A DNA stretch of 10,174 nt from Lachnospiraceae bacterium UBA3863. GTDB lineage: Bacteria; Bacillota; Clostridia; Lachnospirales; Lachnospiraceae. Below, piece after piece: positions 1 to 7,436 of this stretch; position 1 is the stretch's first letter; the number at the start of each line of letters is the position of its first letter. The notes under the pieces were generated by a model. It was given only the letters and a program-made list of their open reading frames with translations. It searched no databases and had not been told where the DNA came from. The stretch covers positions 1 through 10,174 of the forward strand of contig DGGX01000160.1 in assembly GCA_002392385.1 (NCBI GenBank), given 5' to 3'. The position numbers and the translations under genes were made by a program.

Positions 1-1057
1 CGATCTTGATCTCCTTGCCGTGCATGATCAGGAGTCCCTTCTCAAGATCCGTCTTGAAGAAGGTCATGGTGTCCGATTCATGGTTGAGGGAGACCAGGTG
101 GCGATTGTCGGGGAAGAGCGCCGCGTCCTTGGGATACTCTCCGCTGATGGGCAGGCACAGGACCTTGGACAGATAGCCGTTGTCATGATCGATCTTGAAG
201 ATCACCACGGAATTGTCGCCGGCATTGGAACTGATCAGATAATTGAAATCCGAGGAGAAGTTCAAGGCACTGGCCGCCGAGCCGGTGGCGTGGTAATTGT
301 TCAGGGTAGGCACCGTCTGGATCTTCTGGAAATCCGGCGCGCCGTCCGTCACCTGGTAGAAATACACGTCGATAATATTCTTCAGCTCATGGACCACGTA
401 CATGAAATGCCCGTCCTTGGAGAATTTCATGTGCCTTGGCGCCGATTCCATCTCCGAGTGCAGGATGGCGCTCTGACGGAGCTTGCCGGAATCGTGATCC
501 AGCTCGTAGACATTGATATGGTCCATGCCCAGATCGGCCGCGCAGAGGAAGAGGTTGTCCCTGGTCATCTTCACGCACTGGACGTGGGGGCGGAAATTGC
601 GCTCCGCGATGCTGCCCAGGCCCTTGAGGAAGAGCTCGTCGCAGATCTCGCCAATGGTGCCGTCCTCATGGAGGCGCAGGACGGTGATCTTGCCGTCGTG
701 ATAGCCGCCCACGAAGAGGAAACGGTCCTCATAATCGGTGGAAAGGTGGGAGCCCCGCATGCCGTTGATGGAGGCATAGCTGATGGTCTCCAGGTCTCCG
801 CCCTTGCAGATCCGGTAGGCCTCAATGCCGAAATCGGTGATGGAATAGAGAAAACGGCGGTTCTTGGAGATGGTGACATACGAAGAATTCGTGATCTCCA
901 CCTGGCTGCGCTCGTTCAGATAGCCGTTCTCCATATCCACGTCGTAGACGCGGATGCCGTACTTCTCCTTGCGGGAACGGGTATATGAGGAAACATACGC
1001 CACATAGCGGGCGCCCTTTTCAAACTCATAACCGGTCGTTTTACGAACAACTCCCAT
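1..1057 (-). CDS. pgl: 6-phosphogluconolactonase-family lactonase (YbhE/Pgl type), 3' end beyond left edge
   Basis: The reading frame opens at ATG 1057 and stays open to the left edge, giving 352 complete codons with no stop. The family is the seven-bladed beta-propeller lactonases (PF10282), which hydrolyse 6-phosphogluconolactone in the oxidative pentose phosphate pathway in the cytoplasm. Visible family signatures are RPHVQCVKMTRDN (residues 156-168) followed by AADLGMDHI (173-181), and APRHMKFSKDG (206-216) followed by VVHEL. Near the edge the protein reads DTMTFFKTDLEKGLL, typical of the last blade, so only a handful of residues should be missing. The start is backed by a strong AGAGGAGAG Shine-Dalgarno sequence 5-7 nt upstream. 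No signal peptide is visible. The gene lies 128 bp behind asnB and may have its own promoter. No zwf or gnd is in view, so the lactonase could act on another sugar lactone; the family call is firm, the substrate is inferred. Confidence 0.87.
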   Translation of the reverse strand, partial: MGVVRKTTGYEFEKGARYVAYVSSYTRSRKEKYGIRVYDVDMENGYLNERSQVEITNSSYVTISKNRRFLYSITDFGIEAYRICKGGDLETISYASINGMRGSHLSTDYEDRFLFVGGYHDGKITVLRLHEDGTIGEICDELFLKGLGSIAERNFRPHVQCVKMTRDNLFLCAADLGMDHINVYELDHDSGKLRQSAILHSEMESAPRHMKFSKDGHFMYVVHELKNIIDVYFYQVTDGAPDFQKIQTVPTLNNYHATGSAASALNFSSDFNYLISSNAGDNSVVIFKIDHDNGYLSKVLCLPISGEYPKDAALFPDNRHLVSLNHESDTMTFFKTDLEKGLLIMHGKEIKI

Positions 1058-1062
1058 GCTTA

Positions 1063-1071
1063 CTCTCCTCT
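1063..1071 (-). promoter_or_regulatory. Shine-Dalgarno sequence of the lactonase gene
   Basis: On the minus strand this reads AGAGGAGAG, with the AGGAG core (1065-1069) seven bases before ATG 1057. It fixes the lactonase start and is one of the strongest ribosome binding sites in the window. Confidence 0.75.
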
Positions 1072-1095
1072 GCGGTCATTCCCGCTCATATTCCG

Positions 1096-1138
1096 GTCGA
1101 ACCCGCGCGGGGCGGGCGGCAGCGACGCAGACTTCGAC
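1096..1138 (-). repeat. Inverted repeats in the leader of the lactonase gene
   Basis: In the minus-strand leader, GTCGAA (1133-1138) can pair with TTCGAC (1096-1101). The perfect 10-bp palindrome CCCGCGCGGG lies directly inside the second arm (1102-1111). There is no following U-run, so this is not a standard intrinsic terminator. The segment is very GC-rich, so chance pairing is possible. It may be a leader stem-loop or an operator; the sequence alone does not decide. Confidence 0.3.
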
Positions 1139-1152
1139 AGACTGCTGTTATT

Positions 1153-1181
1153 ATCATACCATCTCGTGCCCGTTATCGCCA
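1153..1181 (-). promoter_or_regulatory. Candidate extended -10 promoter for the lactonase gene
   Basis: On the minus strand a TATGAT -10 hexamer (1153-1158) is preceded by TGG, giving an extended -10 element (TGnTATGAT). A weak -35-like TGGCGA (1176-1181) sits 17 bp upstream. Transcription would begin near 1146 and leave a leader of nearly 90 nt before ATG 1057. The site starts just after the asnB stop codon. The -35 matches only three of six consensus bases, so the call rests on the extended -10. I see no clear intrinsic terminator after asnB, so read-through from the upstream operon is also possible. Confidence 0.45.
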
Positions 1182-1185
1182 CATA

Positions 1186-3051
1186 CTATAGGGCCGCCGC
1201 GGCAAAAGATTCCTCTCCGCCCCTGAAATAGATGCCGTACCAGAGCAGGAAGGTGTAGACGTTCCAGATGTGGCGGCTCAGGTCCTCCCGGCCGCTGCGG
1301 TGGATGTCCAGAAGCTCGACCAGGGCGTCGGTGCGGAAGAAAAGCCCTGCCTCCGGCGAGGTGAAGAGGGTCTTCACTCTCTCGTAGCCGTCGGACTCCC
1401 TGAGCCAGATCCTGATCGGCACGGGGAAGCCCAGCTTCTTCTTCTCGGACTGGGCCACGGTCAGAGACCGGCGGGCAGCCTCCCGGAAGGCGATCTTGGT
1501 ATTGGTGTCGTCCACCTTCTCGTGCAGGGGCAGCTGCCTGGCGAGGGCCCACACCTCCCTGTCCAGGAAGGGCACCCTGGATTCCAGGGAATGGGCCATG
1601 CTCATCTTGTCGGCCTTGAGGAGGATGTCTCCCTGCAGCCAGAAGAGAAGGTCGATATACTGCATGCGGGAGGTCTCGTCCAGATCAGAGACCTTGGCAT
1701 AGGCCGGCGCCGTCAGAGAGGCCGGTGTGCCGGCGCCCGTCTCCTCCAGCAGAATACGTCTGCGCTGGGGCACCGTAAATATATTGGCGTTGCCGATGAA
1801 TCTCTCCTCCAGATCCAGGGCTCCCCTCTTCAGAAAGCCCGGTCCGGGAATGTGGAAGGGCACCGCCCCGGCCGCCGCGCCCAGGGCCTTGCGGATCCCC
1901 GCGGGGATCTTCTGATAGCCCGCCAGGGACAGGGGCTCGTGATAGATGGGATAGCCGCCGAAAAGCTCGTCCGCGCCTTCTCCGGACAGGACGACCTTGA
2001 CTCTGGAGGCCGCCTCCCTGTCCACGAAGTAGAGGGCATTGGCCGCCGGATCCGCCAGAGGTTCGTCCATATAATACTGGATGCGGGGCAGAGCCTCCCA
2101 GTATTCCTCCGAGCTTATGATGCGGCTGTGATTCTCCGCGCCGATCTGCCGGGACAGGGTCTTCGCATAGGGGATCTCGTTGTATTTCTCATAGTCGAAT
2201 CCCACGGTGAAGGTCTGCTTTCCGCCGAAATTGGCGGTGATATAGGAGCTGTCCACGCCGCTGGACAGGAGGGAGGCCACCTCCACGTCGCTGACCATAT
2301 GATAGCGGACAGATTCTTTGAGGGTGCTGTCGATGGCATCGATCAGGTCCGCGTGGGACAGCCTGCAGGCTCCGGGCGTCGGCAGGGGATCGAAATATCT
2401 GCGGATGGTAAGGCTGCCGTCCTTCCACAGGAGCCAGTGGCCGGGCATGAGCTTGAAGATCCCCTTGAAGAAGGTCTCCGGAAGCACCGAGTACTGGAAG
2501 GACAGGTACTGTTCCAGAGCTTCCCTATTCACCTGCCTCTCATAGCCGGGATATTCCAGGATGCTCTTGATCTCAGAACCGTACACGAAAGCGTCACCGG
2601 CGGGCAGATAATAGAAGGGCTTGATGCCGAACATGTCTCTGGCCGCCCAGAGGGTCCTCTCCTTACTGTCCCAGATCACGAAGGCGAACATGCCGCGCAG
2701 GCGGTGCAGAACTTCCTTGCCCCAGGCCTCATAACCGTGCAGGATCACTTCGGTGTCGGAATCCGTATAGAAGGCATAGCCGGCAGCCTTGAGCTGGTCC
2801 CGGAGTTCTCTGTAATTGTAGATCTCGCCGTTGAAGGTGATCACATAGCGCCGGTCGGCACTGTAGATGGGCTGGTCGCCGCCCTGCAGGTCGATGATGG
2901 CCAGCCGGCGGAAACCCATGGCGATGTCCTCGTCCATATAGGTGCCCTCGCCGTCCGGTCCCCGGTGTATGATCCTGCGCTTCATCCGCTCCAGAATCTG
3001 TCGTCTTTCCTCTTCTGCTCCCTTACCTGTAAAACCGCAGATTCCGCACAT
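1186..3051 (-). CDS. asnB: Asparagine synthetase (glutamine-hydrolysing)
   Basis: This cytoplasmic enzyme makes asparagine from aspartate, ATP and glutamine. The protein has 621 residues, in the range of the longer Bacillota AsnB/AsnO forms. It begins MCGICGF, so Cys2 becomes the N-terminal nucleophile of the class II glutaminase domain (about residues 1-210). That domain also shows RRLAIID (48-54), FNGEIYN (73-79) and TDSDTE (96-101). The synthetase domain follows, with the pyrophosphatase loop LSSGVDSS (262-269) and SGEGADELFGGY (356-367). Both active sites look intact. ATG 3051 is certain because Cys2 must be exposed; it directly abuts the aroK stop codon, with GGAGG eight bases upstream inside aroK. 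The stop is TAG at 1186. It is the last gene of the seven-gene block, and no clear terminator follows. No ammonia-producing or aspartate gene lies beside it. Confidence 0.96.
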   Translation of the reverse strand: MCGICGFTGKGAEEERRQILERMKRRIIHRGPDGEGTYMDEDIAMGFRRLAIIDLQGGDQPIYSADRRYVITFNGEIYNYRELRDQLKAAGYAFYTDSDTEVILHGYEAWGKEVLHRLRGMFAFVIWDSKERTLWAARDMFGIKPFYYLPAGDAFVYGSEIKSILEYPGYERQVNREALEQYLSFQYSVLPETFFKGIFKLMPGHWLLWKDGSLTIRRYFDPLPTPGACRLSHADLIDAIDSTLKESVRYHMVSDVEVASLLSSGVDSSYITANFGGKQTFTVGFDYEKYNEIPYAKTLSRQIGAENHSRIISSEEYWEALPRIQYYMDEPLADPAANALYFVDREAASRVKVVLSGEGADELFGGYPIYHEPLSLAGYQKIPAGIRKALGAAAGAVPFHIPGPGFLKRGALDLEERFIGNANIFTVPQRRRILLEETGAGTPASLTAPAYAKVSDLDETSRMQYIDLLFWLQGDILLKADKMSMAHSLESRVPFLDREVWALARQLPLHEKVDDTNTKIAFREAARRSLTVAQSEKKKLGFPVPIRIWLRESDGYERVKTLFTSPEAGLFFRTDALVELLDIHRSGREDLSRHIWNVYTFLLWYGIYFRGGEESFAAAAL

Positions 3052-3582
3052 TTAAAAATCCTCCATAAAGCTGTCCGGAAGGAGTTCGCGGATGGCCGCG
3101 GCCACTTCCCCGGAAGTGCGCTGATCCGTGATCACGACCCTGTCGGCCGCCTTTTCATAATAAGACTCCCTCTTCTGCATGAGATCCCGGATATAGCCGG
3201 TCTCCATGTGGCCGTTGAGTATGGGTCTGTGGGTGCTCGTGCGCACCCTCTCCAGTATGGTCTCCGGCGCGGCCGTCAGCAGGACGATCAGGCCGCTCTC
3301 CTTCATGATATCCACGTTCTCTTCCCGCAGGACGACGCCGCCCCCGCAGGAGACGATCTGAGGACCGCCGGCGGCGATCTGCCTGAGCATCCGGGTCTCT
3401 CTGGCCCGGAAGCCCTCTTCTCCCTCCGCGGCAAAAATATCGTTGATGGGACAGCCCGCGGCCTTCACGATCTCGTCATCCATCTCCAGATAGGGCCTGC
3501 CCGTCAGCCCGGAAAGGAGCCGCGCCGCGGACGACTTGCCCGTACCCATAAAGCCTATGAGATAAATATTGCCCTTCTTCAT
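3052..3582 (-). CDS. aroK: Shikimate kinase
   Basis: The enzyme phosphorylates shikimate to shikimate 3-phosphate with ATP, the fifth step of the chorismate pathway for aromatic amino acids. The 176-residue length is normal. It shows the P-loop GFMGTGKS (10-17), the substrate aspartate in MDDEI (D35), GEEGFRARE (54-62) with the shikimate-binding arginine R59, and the SCGGGVV loop (78-84). The lid arginine lies in THRP (R119), and R138 in KRESYY is the conserved late arginine. All expected catalytic elements are present. ATG 3582 overlaps the proB stop codon as ATGA. The upstream sequence has only a weak GAGAG ribosome binding site, so translation probably depends on coupling to proB. No other aro gene is in the window. 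The symbol aroK is used in the family sense; aroL would be equivalent. Confidence 0.95.
   Translation of the reverse strand: MKKGNIYLIGFMGTGKSSAARLLSGLTGRPYLEMDDEIVKAAGCPINDIFAAEGEEGFRARETRMLRQIAAGGPQIVSCGGGVVLREENVDIMKESGLIVLLTAAPETILERVRTSTHRPILNGHMETGYIRDLMQKRESYYEKAADRVVITDQRTSGEVAAAIRELLPDSFMEDF
3060..3064 (-). promoter_or_regulatory. asnB Shine-Dalgarno sequence inside the aroK 3' end
   Basis: On the minus strand GGAGG lies within the codons for the last residues of aroK (MEDF then stop), eight bases before the asnB ATG. The aroK stop TAA is followed immediately by ATG. A strong site here lets asnB be translated at high level while remaining coupled to aroK. Confidence 0.75.
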
Positions 3583-4481
3583 TCGACGTAGTCTCTCAGA
3601 TCGAAATCTTCCTCCCGGTCAGCACAGAAAAGGGTGCCCCTTTTCTCGCCCTCGATGATCTCATGCAGGACATTGAGACGGGAGGCATTCACTATGATCA
3701 TGTCACATCCGCTGCGGGTGGCGATCAGGCCGGCGTGGAGCTTGGTGCTCATACCGCCCGTCCCGCTGCTGGAGCCGGTCGAGCCCTTGCCCATCTGCAG
3801 GATGTCCCCGTCCATTTTGTCCACGAAGGGGATGAAACGGGCGTCCGGATTCTTCCTGGGGTCGTCAGTGTAGAGACCGTCGATGTCAGAAAGAAGGATC
3901 AGGAGGTCCGCCCCGAGCACAGCGGCCACCATGGCGGAAAGGTTGTCGTTGTCACCCACGCTGAACTCGAAGGTGGCGACGGAGTCGTTCTCATTGACGA
4001 TGGGGATGACGTCCATGGCCAGGAGCTCCGTGAAGGTGGAGGACAGGTTGTATTTGCTGAGGGGGTCGGACACGGTGTCCCTGGTCATCAGCACCTGGGC
4101 CGTGGTCTGGTTATAATCATCGAAGAATTTCTGATAGATCATCATCAGCCGGGCCTGGCCCACCGCCGCGCAGGCCTGTTTCTCCGCCATGGGACGGCTG
4201 CCGTGCACGGGATGCTCCCGCAGATTTCCCAGGGCGGACCGCAGGACCTCTCTGCCGGCCGCCGTGGCGCCGGAGCTGACCAGGATGATATCCTTGCCCT
4301 GGTTCTTGAGATCGCTGAGTTCTCTGGCCAGAAGGTCGATCCGGTGATAGTCCAGGCGTCCCGTTTCCGGATGCAGAAGGGAGGAGGATCCCACCTTGAC
4401 CACGATCCGTTTCCGGTCCTTCAATGTCTGTCTGTAAGCTGTTTCCCTGTCCCGGGTCTCAATCGCGCTGATCGTTTCCAT
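3579..4481 (-). CDS. proB: Glutamate 5-kinase, short form without a PUA domain
   Basis: The enzyme phosphorylates glutamate to gamma-glutamyl phosphate, the first step of proline synthesis. From ATG 4481 the protein has 300 residues. Amino acid kinase motifs appear in order: VKVGSSSL (28-35), LVSSGATAAG (67-76), KQACAAVGQ (101-109), PIVNEND (160-166), VGDNDNLSA (175-183), LLSDIDGLYT (196-205) and GTGGMSTKL (240-248). The chain ends about where the kinase domain ends, so the C-terminal PUA domain of the roughly 367-residue E. coli enzyme is absent; such short forms are known. The frame is open far upstream, but that part is antisense-like sequence over the preceding flavoprotein gene. ATG 4481 gives the normal N-terminus and has an AGGACAGGA ribosome binding site. 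The start overlaps the preceding gene by 23 nt and the end overlaps aroK as ATGA. No proA is beside it. Confidence 0.94.
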   Translation of the reverse strand: METISAIETRDRETAYRQTLKDRKRIVVKVGSSSLLHPETGRLDYHRIDLLARELSDLKNQGKDIILVSSGATAAGREVLRSALGNLREHPVHGSRPMAEKQACAAVGQARLMMIYQKFFDDYNQTTAQVLMTRDTVSDPLSKYNLSSTFTELLAMDVIPIVNENDSVATFEFSVGDNDNLSAMVAAVLGADLLILLSDIDGLYTDDPRKNPDARFIPFVDKMDGDILQMGKGSTGSSSGTGGMSTKLHAGLIATRSGCDMIIVNASRLNVLHEIIEGEKRGTLFCADREEDFDLRDYVE

Positions 4482-6141
4482 AAATCCTGTCCTGCTTTCT
4501 GTCTTCCATGGGAGCATAGGCTGCCCCGATCTGTTCCGCCGCGCGGATGCCGTCCACCGCCGCGGACAGGATCCCGCCCGCGTAGCCGGCGCCCTCTCCG
4601 CAGGGATAGAGTCCCTTGACCGAGGCCTGGAGGGCCTCGTCCCGGACGATGCGCACCGGGGAGGAGGTCCGGCTCTCGATGCCGGCCACCCAGGCCTCCT
4701 GTCCGGCAAAACCGGGGATCTGCCTGTCAAAAACATGCATGGCGCCGATAAAGGCCTCTTCGATATAGGGAGGCATGAGGCCGCGTAGATTCTCGCTGCG
4801 GGCCCTGCCGCGAATGCAGAGCGTCTCCTCTTCTTCCCCGGCAAGGCGGCTGACCCTTCCGGTCTCCATGTCGGGGAACCTCTGTACCGGTACCGCGCCG
4901 CCGCCCAGACGGAAGGCCCTGTGCTCCAGTGTCTGCTGGAGCTCCACCCCGGCCAGCACATCGTCGCCGCCGAAATCCTCCGTGCGGACGCTGACCACGA
5001 TGGCGCTGTTGGCCCTGCCGCTGTCCCTTGCCCTGTCGCTCATGCCGTTGACCGCCGTGCCGTCCTCCTCCGAGGAGGCATTGACGATATAGCCGCCCGG
5101 GCACATGCAGAAGGAGTAGACGCCTCTTCCGTCATCGGCCGAGGTCTTGAGTTTGTAGGAGGCTGCGGGAAGGGGCGCCTTGCCCGGCTCCCTCTTTCCA
5201 TACTGGGCCTCGTCGATCATGGACTGGGGGTGACTGACCCTGTATCCCATGGCAAAGGCCTTCTGCTGCATCTCGATGCCGCTGTCCCTGAGCCAGCGGA
5301 AGGTGTCCCTGGCGCTGTGGCCGGGGGCCAGCACCACCGCCTCAGCCGGCACAAGCTCCTCCCGGCCATTTCCATTGTCCAGGCGGACGCCGCATACGCG
5401 GCCTTCCTGTATATCCAGGCCCACACAGCAGGTCCCGAAACGGATCTCGCCGCCCGCCGCCAGGATCCTCCTGCGAAGGACCGGAAGCAAAGCCTGTAGC
5501 CTGTCCGTGCCCACATGGGGCCTTGCGTCATAGCAGATATCGGCAGGCGCGCCGCACTCCGCGAAGATCTCCAGTACCCTTGAGGACCTGCCGGAGCGGT
5601 CGTGAATGCCGGAATTGAGCTTGCCATCGGAAAAGGCGCCCGCGCCGCCCTCTCCGAACTGAACGTTGGAGGAGGGATCCAGCCGGCCGGTCTCCCAGAA
5701 ACGGCGAATATCCGCGGCACGATCCTCCACACTGCGTCCTCTCTCGATCAGAAGGGGGCGATAGCCCTGCTCAGCCAGCAGGAGGGCACAGAAAAGGCCG
5801 GCGGGACCGGCACCGATCACGATAGGTCTGTGTCTGAGGACCTGTGTGCCGGCAGCCGGAAATACATAAGGGGTGTCCTCGAAGGGGACGATATCCCTGT
5901 TCCTGGTCTTCTCACAGAGGCGCCGCTCCCGGGACCTGTCCAGGCCGGTCTCAAGGGCGATGGTATAGACATACATGATCTCCGGCTTGTGCCTGGCGTC
6001 CAGGCTCCTGCGCAGGATCCTGTACAGGCGCAGCCTGTCGGGCGCCAGACGCAGGAGACGGCCCGCCTTCTGCAGAAGGGCCTCCTCTCTCTCTGCCTCC
6101 GGGATCTCCGCGGAGATCTTCAGCTGTCCGATCCTGATCAT
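4459..6141 (-). CDS. FAD-dependent oxidoreductase, COG2509 family, function unknown
   Basis: This 560-residue protein matches the COG2509 family of uncharacterised FAD-dependent dehydrogenases. It has an N-terminal domain of about 105 residues containing RRSLDARHKPEIMYVYT (44-60), a family signature. A Rossmann dinucleotide motif, VIGAGPAG (108-115), follows with an acidic strand end at LLIERG (130-135). Next come the family-specific stretch QFGEGGAGAFSDGKLNSG (161-178) and a C-terminal FAD-contact region, LYPCGEGAGYAGGILSAAVDG. There is no signal peptide or membrane segment, so it should be a soluble flavoprotein. The substrate is not known for this family and nothing here reveals it. ATG 6141 overlaps the preceding flavoprotein stop as ATGA, with AGGA five bases upstream. 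Its 3' end overlaps proB by 23 nt. The family call is solid; no reaction should be assigned. Confidence 0.88.
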   Translation of the reverse strand: MIRIGQLKISAEIPEAEREEALLQKAGRLLRLAPDRLRLYRILRRSLDARHKPEIMYVYTIALETGLDRSRERRLCEKTRNRDIVPFEDTPYVFPAAGTQVLRHRPIVIGAGPAGLFCALLLAEQGYRPLLIERGRSVEDRAADIRRFWETGRLDPSSNVQFGEGGAGAFSDGKLNSGIHDRSGRSSRVLEIFAECGAPADICYDARPHVGTDRLQALLPVLRRRILAAGGEIRFGTCCVGLDIQEGRVCGVRLDNGNGREELVPAEAVVLAPGHSARDTFRWLRDSGIEMQQKAFAMGYRVSHPQSMIDEAQYGKREPGKAPLPAASYKLKTSADDGRGVYSFCMCPGGYIVNASSEEDGTAVNGMSDRARDSGRANSAIVVSVRTEDFGGDDVLAGVELQQTLEHRAFRLGGGAVPVQRFPDMETGRVSRLAGEEEETLCIRGRARSENLRGLMPPYIEEAFIGAMHVFDRQIPGFAGQEAWVAGIESRTSSPVRIVRDEALQASVKGLYPCGEGAGYAGGILSAAVDGIRAAEQIGAAYAPMEDRKQDRIYGNDQRD

Positions 6142-7436
6142 CCTTGTCCTCTCTCCTGCCTGCTCTCTCTGGCCGCCGCCAGTCCGGCGGCCCTGCCGCC
6201 GGCAAATGCCCAGCGGAGATTATAGCCTCCGCAGATGCCGTCTACATCCAATAATTCTCCCGTCAGGAAGAGACCGGGAACATAAAGCGAAGCCAGTTCC
6301 CCCGAGACCTCCGCAAGCGGTACGCCGCCGGCGGTCGTCTGGGCCCTGGCCGGTCCCTGGGTGCCTGTGACTTCCATGGTGAAGGCGCGCAGGCTGTCCA
6401 GGATCCGGGCCAGCCGCGAGGGATCCACCTTATAGAGTCTTCCTTCCCGCACCAGGCCGTAACGCCCCAGGACCGGGGCCTGCAGGCGGTCGGGGATCAG
6501 GCCCAGCAGCCAGTCTCCCAGGGTCCTGCGGCCGGCATGACCGGCCATGTCCAGGCGCCGCTCACGTTCCCGTGCCCAGACCGGCTCAGGGATTCCGGCC
6601 AGGAGGTCGATCTCCAGCGAGACCCTGCGGCCTGCCTTCAGGGCCCGGGCGGCGAGGCCTGAGAGCTGGAGCACCGGAATGCCGGAAAGGCCGTAGTCTG
6701 TGAAGAGGATCTCTCCCTTCTCCTCTCCCGCCGTCTGTCCGTCACACAGAAGGCGGATGCCGGCCATACACCGGGTGCCGGCGGCCTGCTTCATGCCCTG
6801 CACAGGCTGACAGCAGAGGGGGACCAGGGCCGGCAGGGGTTCGCGCACCGTATGGCCCAGAGAGGCGGCCAGGGCGTAGCCGGAGCCGTCACAGCCATAC
6901 TGGGGGCCGGCGATGCCGCCGCAGGCCAGGAGGACACTGTGGGCCTGAATCTCCTCCCTGTCCGTCCGCACCAGAAAACGCGGACCTGTCCCGGCGGACC
7001 TGTCCGTAAGCCTCTGTACCGCGCGGACTTCCGACCGGGTCCGGATCTCCGCGCCGGCCTCCTCGGCGGTCCGCACCAGCATGGCGGCCACGGTGGCAGC
7101 CTGGTCGGTGCGGGGATAGACGTAGCCGTCCCGGTCATGCAGGAGGACGCCCCTGTCCATGAACCAGGCCATCATGTCGTCGTTGGTCCAGGCCGAAAGG
7201 ACCCTTTCCAGGATCCCGGCCTCCTCCGGACGGCAGCGGTAATGGGACAGAGACTGGTCCAGATTGGTCAGATTGCAGCGGCCGTTCCCCGTGGCGTATA
7301 TCTTGGCGGCAGGCTTATCGCCGCCCTCCAGGACCAGCACACGGCCGGCGCCGCTCTCCGCTGCTGCGGCGGCTGCCATACAGCCGGACGCGCCGGCGCC
7401 GATCACGGCCAGATCCACTGTTTGGGGCATGGTCAT
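6138..7436 (-). CDS. HI0933/YhiN-family flavoprotein (COG2081), NAD(P)/FAD-dependent oxidoreductase
   Basis: The 432-residue protein has the hallmarks of the HI0933-like flavoproteins: an N-terminal FAD motif VIGAGASG (11-18) and the diagnostic GNGRCNLTN (50-58). A C-terminal GICGGYNLRWAFAGG (400-414) closes the FAD site. The family fold is a Rossmann FAD domain with inserted beta-barrel and helical domains. Members are often labelled aminoacetone oxidase in databases, but the physiological substrate is not established, so I leave the symbol empty. The start at ATG 7436 overlaps the ybeY stop as ATGA, with GGAG seven bases upstream. A second ATG two codons in (MPQTVDL) is an alternative. The 3' end overlaps the COG2509 gene by 4 nt, so two distinct flavoproteins are translationally coupled. 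The C-terminal tail is short and charged. Confidence 0.9.
   Translation of the reverse strand: MTMPQTVDLAVIGAGASGCMAAAAAAESGAGRVLVLEGGDKPAAKIYATGNGRCNLTNLDQSLSHYRCRPEEAGILERVLSAWTNDDMMAWFMDRGVLLHDRDGYVYPRTDQAATVAAMLVRTAEEAGAEIRTRSEVRAVQRLTDRSAGTGPRFLVRTDREEIQAHSVLLACGGIAGPQYGCDGSGYALAASLGHTVREPLPALVPLCCQPVQGMKQAAGTRCMAGIRLLCDGQTAGEEKGEILFTDYGLSGIPVLQLSGLAARALKAGRRVSLEIDLLAGIPEPVWARERERRLDMAGHAGRRTLGDWLLGLIPDRLQAPVLGRYGLVREGRLYKVDPSRLARILDSLRAFTMEVTGTQGPARAQTTAGGVPLAEVSGELASLYVPGLFLTGELLDVDGICGGYNLRWAFAGGRAAGLAAARESRQERGQG

Noticed and set aside
20..988. 322-codon open frame on the plus strand at the left edge
   Set aside because: It is the codon-register antisense of the lactonase gene, which has family motifs and a strong ribosome binding site on the minus strand.
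1127..1145. GCAG/CTGC pairing after asnB as an intrinsic terminator
   Set aside because: It is a four-base stem with a mismatched interior and no U-tract, too weak to support.
1270..3591. 773-codon open frame on the plus strand across asnB and aroK
   Set aside because: It is in codon register antisense to two intact, recognisable genes. Its product has no recognisable motif, and its length is explained by rare TTA, CTA and TCA codons in those genes.
4482..4961. N-terminal extension of proB by about 160 residues
   Set aside because: It lies over the COG2509 flavoprotein gene in another frame and has low-complexity shadow composition. The normal ProB N-terminus begins at ATG 4481 with a ribosome binding site.
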